Assembly (NCBI GenBank): GCA_025351745.1
Contig: JANXVI010000099.1
Location: forward strand, 1 to 34,444
DNA length: 34,444 bases
Direction of reading: 5' to 3'
Origin: Rhodoferax sp.
GTDB lineage: Bacteria; Pseudomonadota; Gammaproteobacteria; Burkholderiales; Burkholderiaceae_C
Shown in pieces: positions 33,472 through 34,444 of this stretch; within the stretch, counting starts at the first letter, position 1, and each line of letters begins with the position of its first letter. The position numbers and the translations under genes were made by a program. Under the pieces are notes generated by a model. That model was given only the letters and a program-made list of their open reading frames with translations, had not been told where the DNA came from and did no database searches.

Positions 33472-34444
33472 TCAGTGCCGCGACTCCTGCACCTGGATCC
33501 ACTCGACCATGCTGGCGCGCAAAACGCCCATCGGCAACTGGCCCGAGGTCAGAATCAGGCGATGAAACTTCTTGATGTCAAAGCGAGCGCCCAAGGCGGC
33601 CTCTGCCGCGCGCCGTAAGCGGCTTATCTCCAATTGCCCGACCTTGTAGCCCAGCGCCTGTCCGGGACGGGCAATATGGCGTTCCACCTCTGACACCACG
33701 TCACTCTCGGCCATCGATGAGTTCGCCAGCATGTAGTCGATCGCCAGCTGGCGGCTCCAGCCCTTGCCATACAGACCAGTGTCCACGACTAAACGCATCG
33801 CGCGCAATTGCTCGTCCGACAGTCGGCCATACCACTGGTACGGGTCGGTGAACAGGCCTAGGTCCTTGCCCAGGCTCTCCGCATACAAGGCCCAGCCTTC
33901 GACAAAGGTCACATAGTTCGTATTGAAGCGTCGAAACTTGGGCAAGGAAGTATCTTCTTGCGCAATTGATATCTGGAAGTGGTGGCCTGGCGAGGCCTCG
34001 TGCAGCGACAGTGTCTCCATACCGTACATCGGTTGTGCGTTCAAGTTGAAGGTGTTGACGTAAAAACCGCCAGGGCGCGATCCGTCTTCTGCGGGGCTGT
34101 CGTACTGCGCACCGGCCGCACTTTCGGCGCGAAACGCCTCCACTTCACGTGCCTCGTAGTCCGCCTTGGGAGCAATGTCGAACAGTTTAGGCAACAAGCC
34201 GTTGATGCGCGCTTGCAAAGCGCGGTAACCGGCCAACAGGTCTTCTGGCTTTTGGTAGTAGTAGCGCGGGTCGTCTTGTAAATGTTTGAAGAAGGCCTGG
34301 AGGTCGCCGTCAAACTTGACATCGCGGCGCACCGCTTCCATCTCGCCCAAAATGCGGCTCACCTCTCGCAAACCAAGGGCATGGATGGCATCCGGCGTCA
34401 GCGTCGTTGTGGTGCTGGCGCGCACTCGCAGCGCATACCAGGCC
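33472..34444 (-). CDS. DUF885 family protein (putative metallopeptidase), 5' end cut by window
   Basis: The frame stays open to the right edge (residues AWYALR precede the first internal GTG at 34425), so the start lies outside the window; about 323 residues of the C-terminal half are seen. LSLHEASPGHHFQ carries the HExxPGHH-type motif expected to bind zinc, and FVEGWALYAESLGKDLG gives a second conserved block with a Glu ligand. YKVGQLEISRLRRAAE near the end is also typical. DUF885 proteins are often secreted or lipid-anchored, but the N-terminus is missing, so location is unknown. The peptidase role is inferred from the motif. Confidence 0.88.
   Translation of the reverse strand, partial: AWYALRVRASTTTTLTPDAIHALGLREVSRILGEMEAVRRDVKFDGDLQAFFKHLQDDPRYYYQKPEDLLAGYRALQARINGLLPKLFDIAPKADYEAREVEAFRAESAAGAQYDSPAEDGSRPGGFYVNTFNLNAQPMYGMETLSLHEASPGHHFQISIAQEDTSLPKFRRFNTNYVTFVEGWALYAESLGKDLGLFTDPYQWYGRLSDEQLRAMRLVVDTGLYGKGWSRQLAIDYMLANSSMAESDVVSEVERHIARPGQALGYKVGQLEISRLRRAAEAALGARFDIKKFHRLILTSGQLPMGVLRASMVEWIQVQESRH

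Noticed and set aside
1..34444. CRISPR array, insertion sequence or prophage
   Set aside because: No regularly spaced identical repeats, transposase, integrase or phage structural genes were seen. The short dispersed repeats are too few and unevenly placed for an array.

Overview
The window looks like a chromosomal segment of a betaproteobacterium of the order Burkholderiales, most likely Comamonadaceae (Rhodoferax/Polaromonas-like). This rests on the gene order, the PhaR-type regulator, protein-level resemblance recalled from that family, and a GC-rich intergenic element of a kind I associate with it. No database search was possible.

Left part (1-5180) is accessory. It holds a truncated membrane acyltransferase, a lipoprotein with a metzincin-like zinc motif, a small-protein/tautomerase pair divergent from a LysR regulator (the tautomerase frame carries an in-frame amber codon), a RimK-like ATP-grasp enzyme, and a secreted protein with internal 26-residue repeats. 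Positions 5181-5621 hold no gene I can support.

The core (5622-20852, all on the minus strand) is a translation plus envelope-biogenesis cluster. It reads rpsB, tsf, pyrH, frr, uppS, cdsA, dxr, rseP, bamA, skp, lpxD, fabZ, lpxA, lpxB, rnhB and a TrmH-family RNA methyltransferase. A good sigma-70 promoter with a leader of about 140 nt precedes rpsB, and a terminator hairpin separates rpsB from tsf. Many downstream junctions overlap by 1-8 nt, suggesting translational coupling. Together the genes make ribosomal protein S2, EF-Ts, UMP, recycling factor, undecaprenyl-PP, CDP-diacylglycerol, MEP-pathway isoprenoids, lipid A precursor, and the outer-membrane protein insertion machinery.

Right of this, on the plus strand, are an MBL-fold hydrolase and a bifunctional NAD(P)HX repair enzyme. 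A convergent RNase R lacks the usual N-terminal helix-turn-helix. Then come tRNA-Leu(CAG), rimO, phaR, tRNA-Val(GAC), two short-chain dehydrogenases, ETF-ubiquinone oxidoreductase, a small protein, a TPR protein and a DUF885 protein cut by the window edge. The dehydrogenase, ETF-QO and PhaR genes suggest beta-oxidation and polyhydroxyalkanoate metabolism.

The most interesting signal is a dispersed 42-nt repeat. Four copies align without gaps (3777-3818, 6159-6200, 7505-7546, 31722-31763). Two lie in non-coding or gene-end DNA. Two lie inside the TrmH methyltransferase and lpxB coding regions, translated in the same frame into similar peptides.
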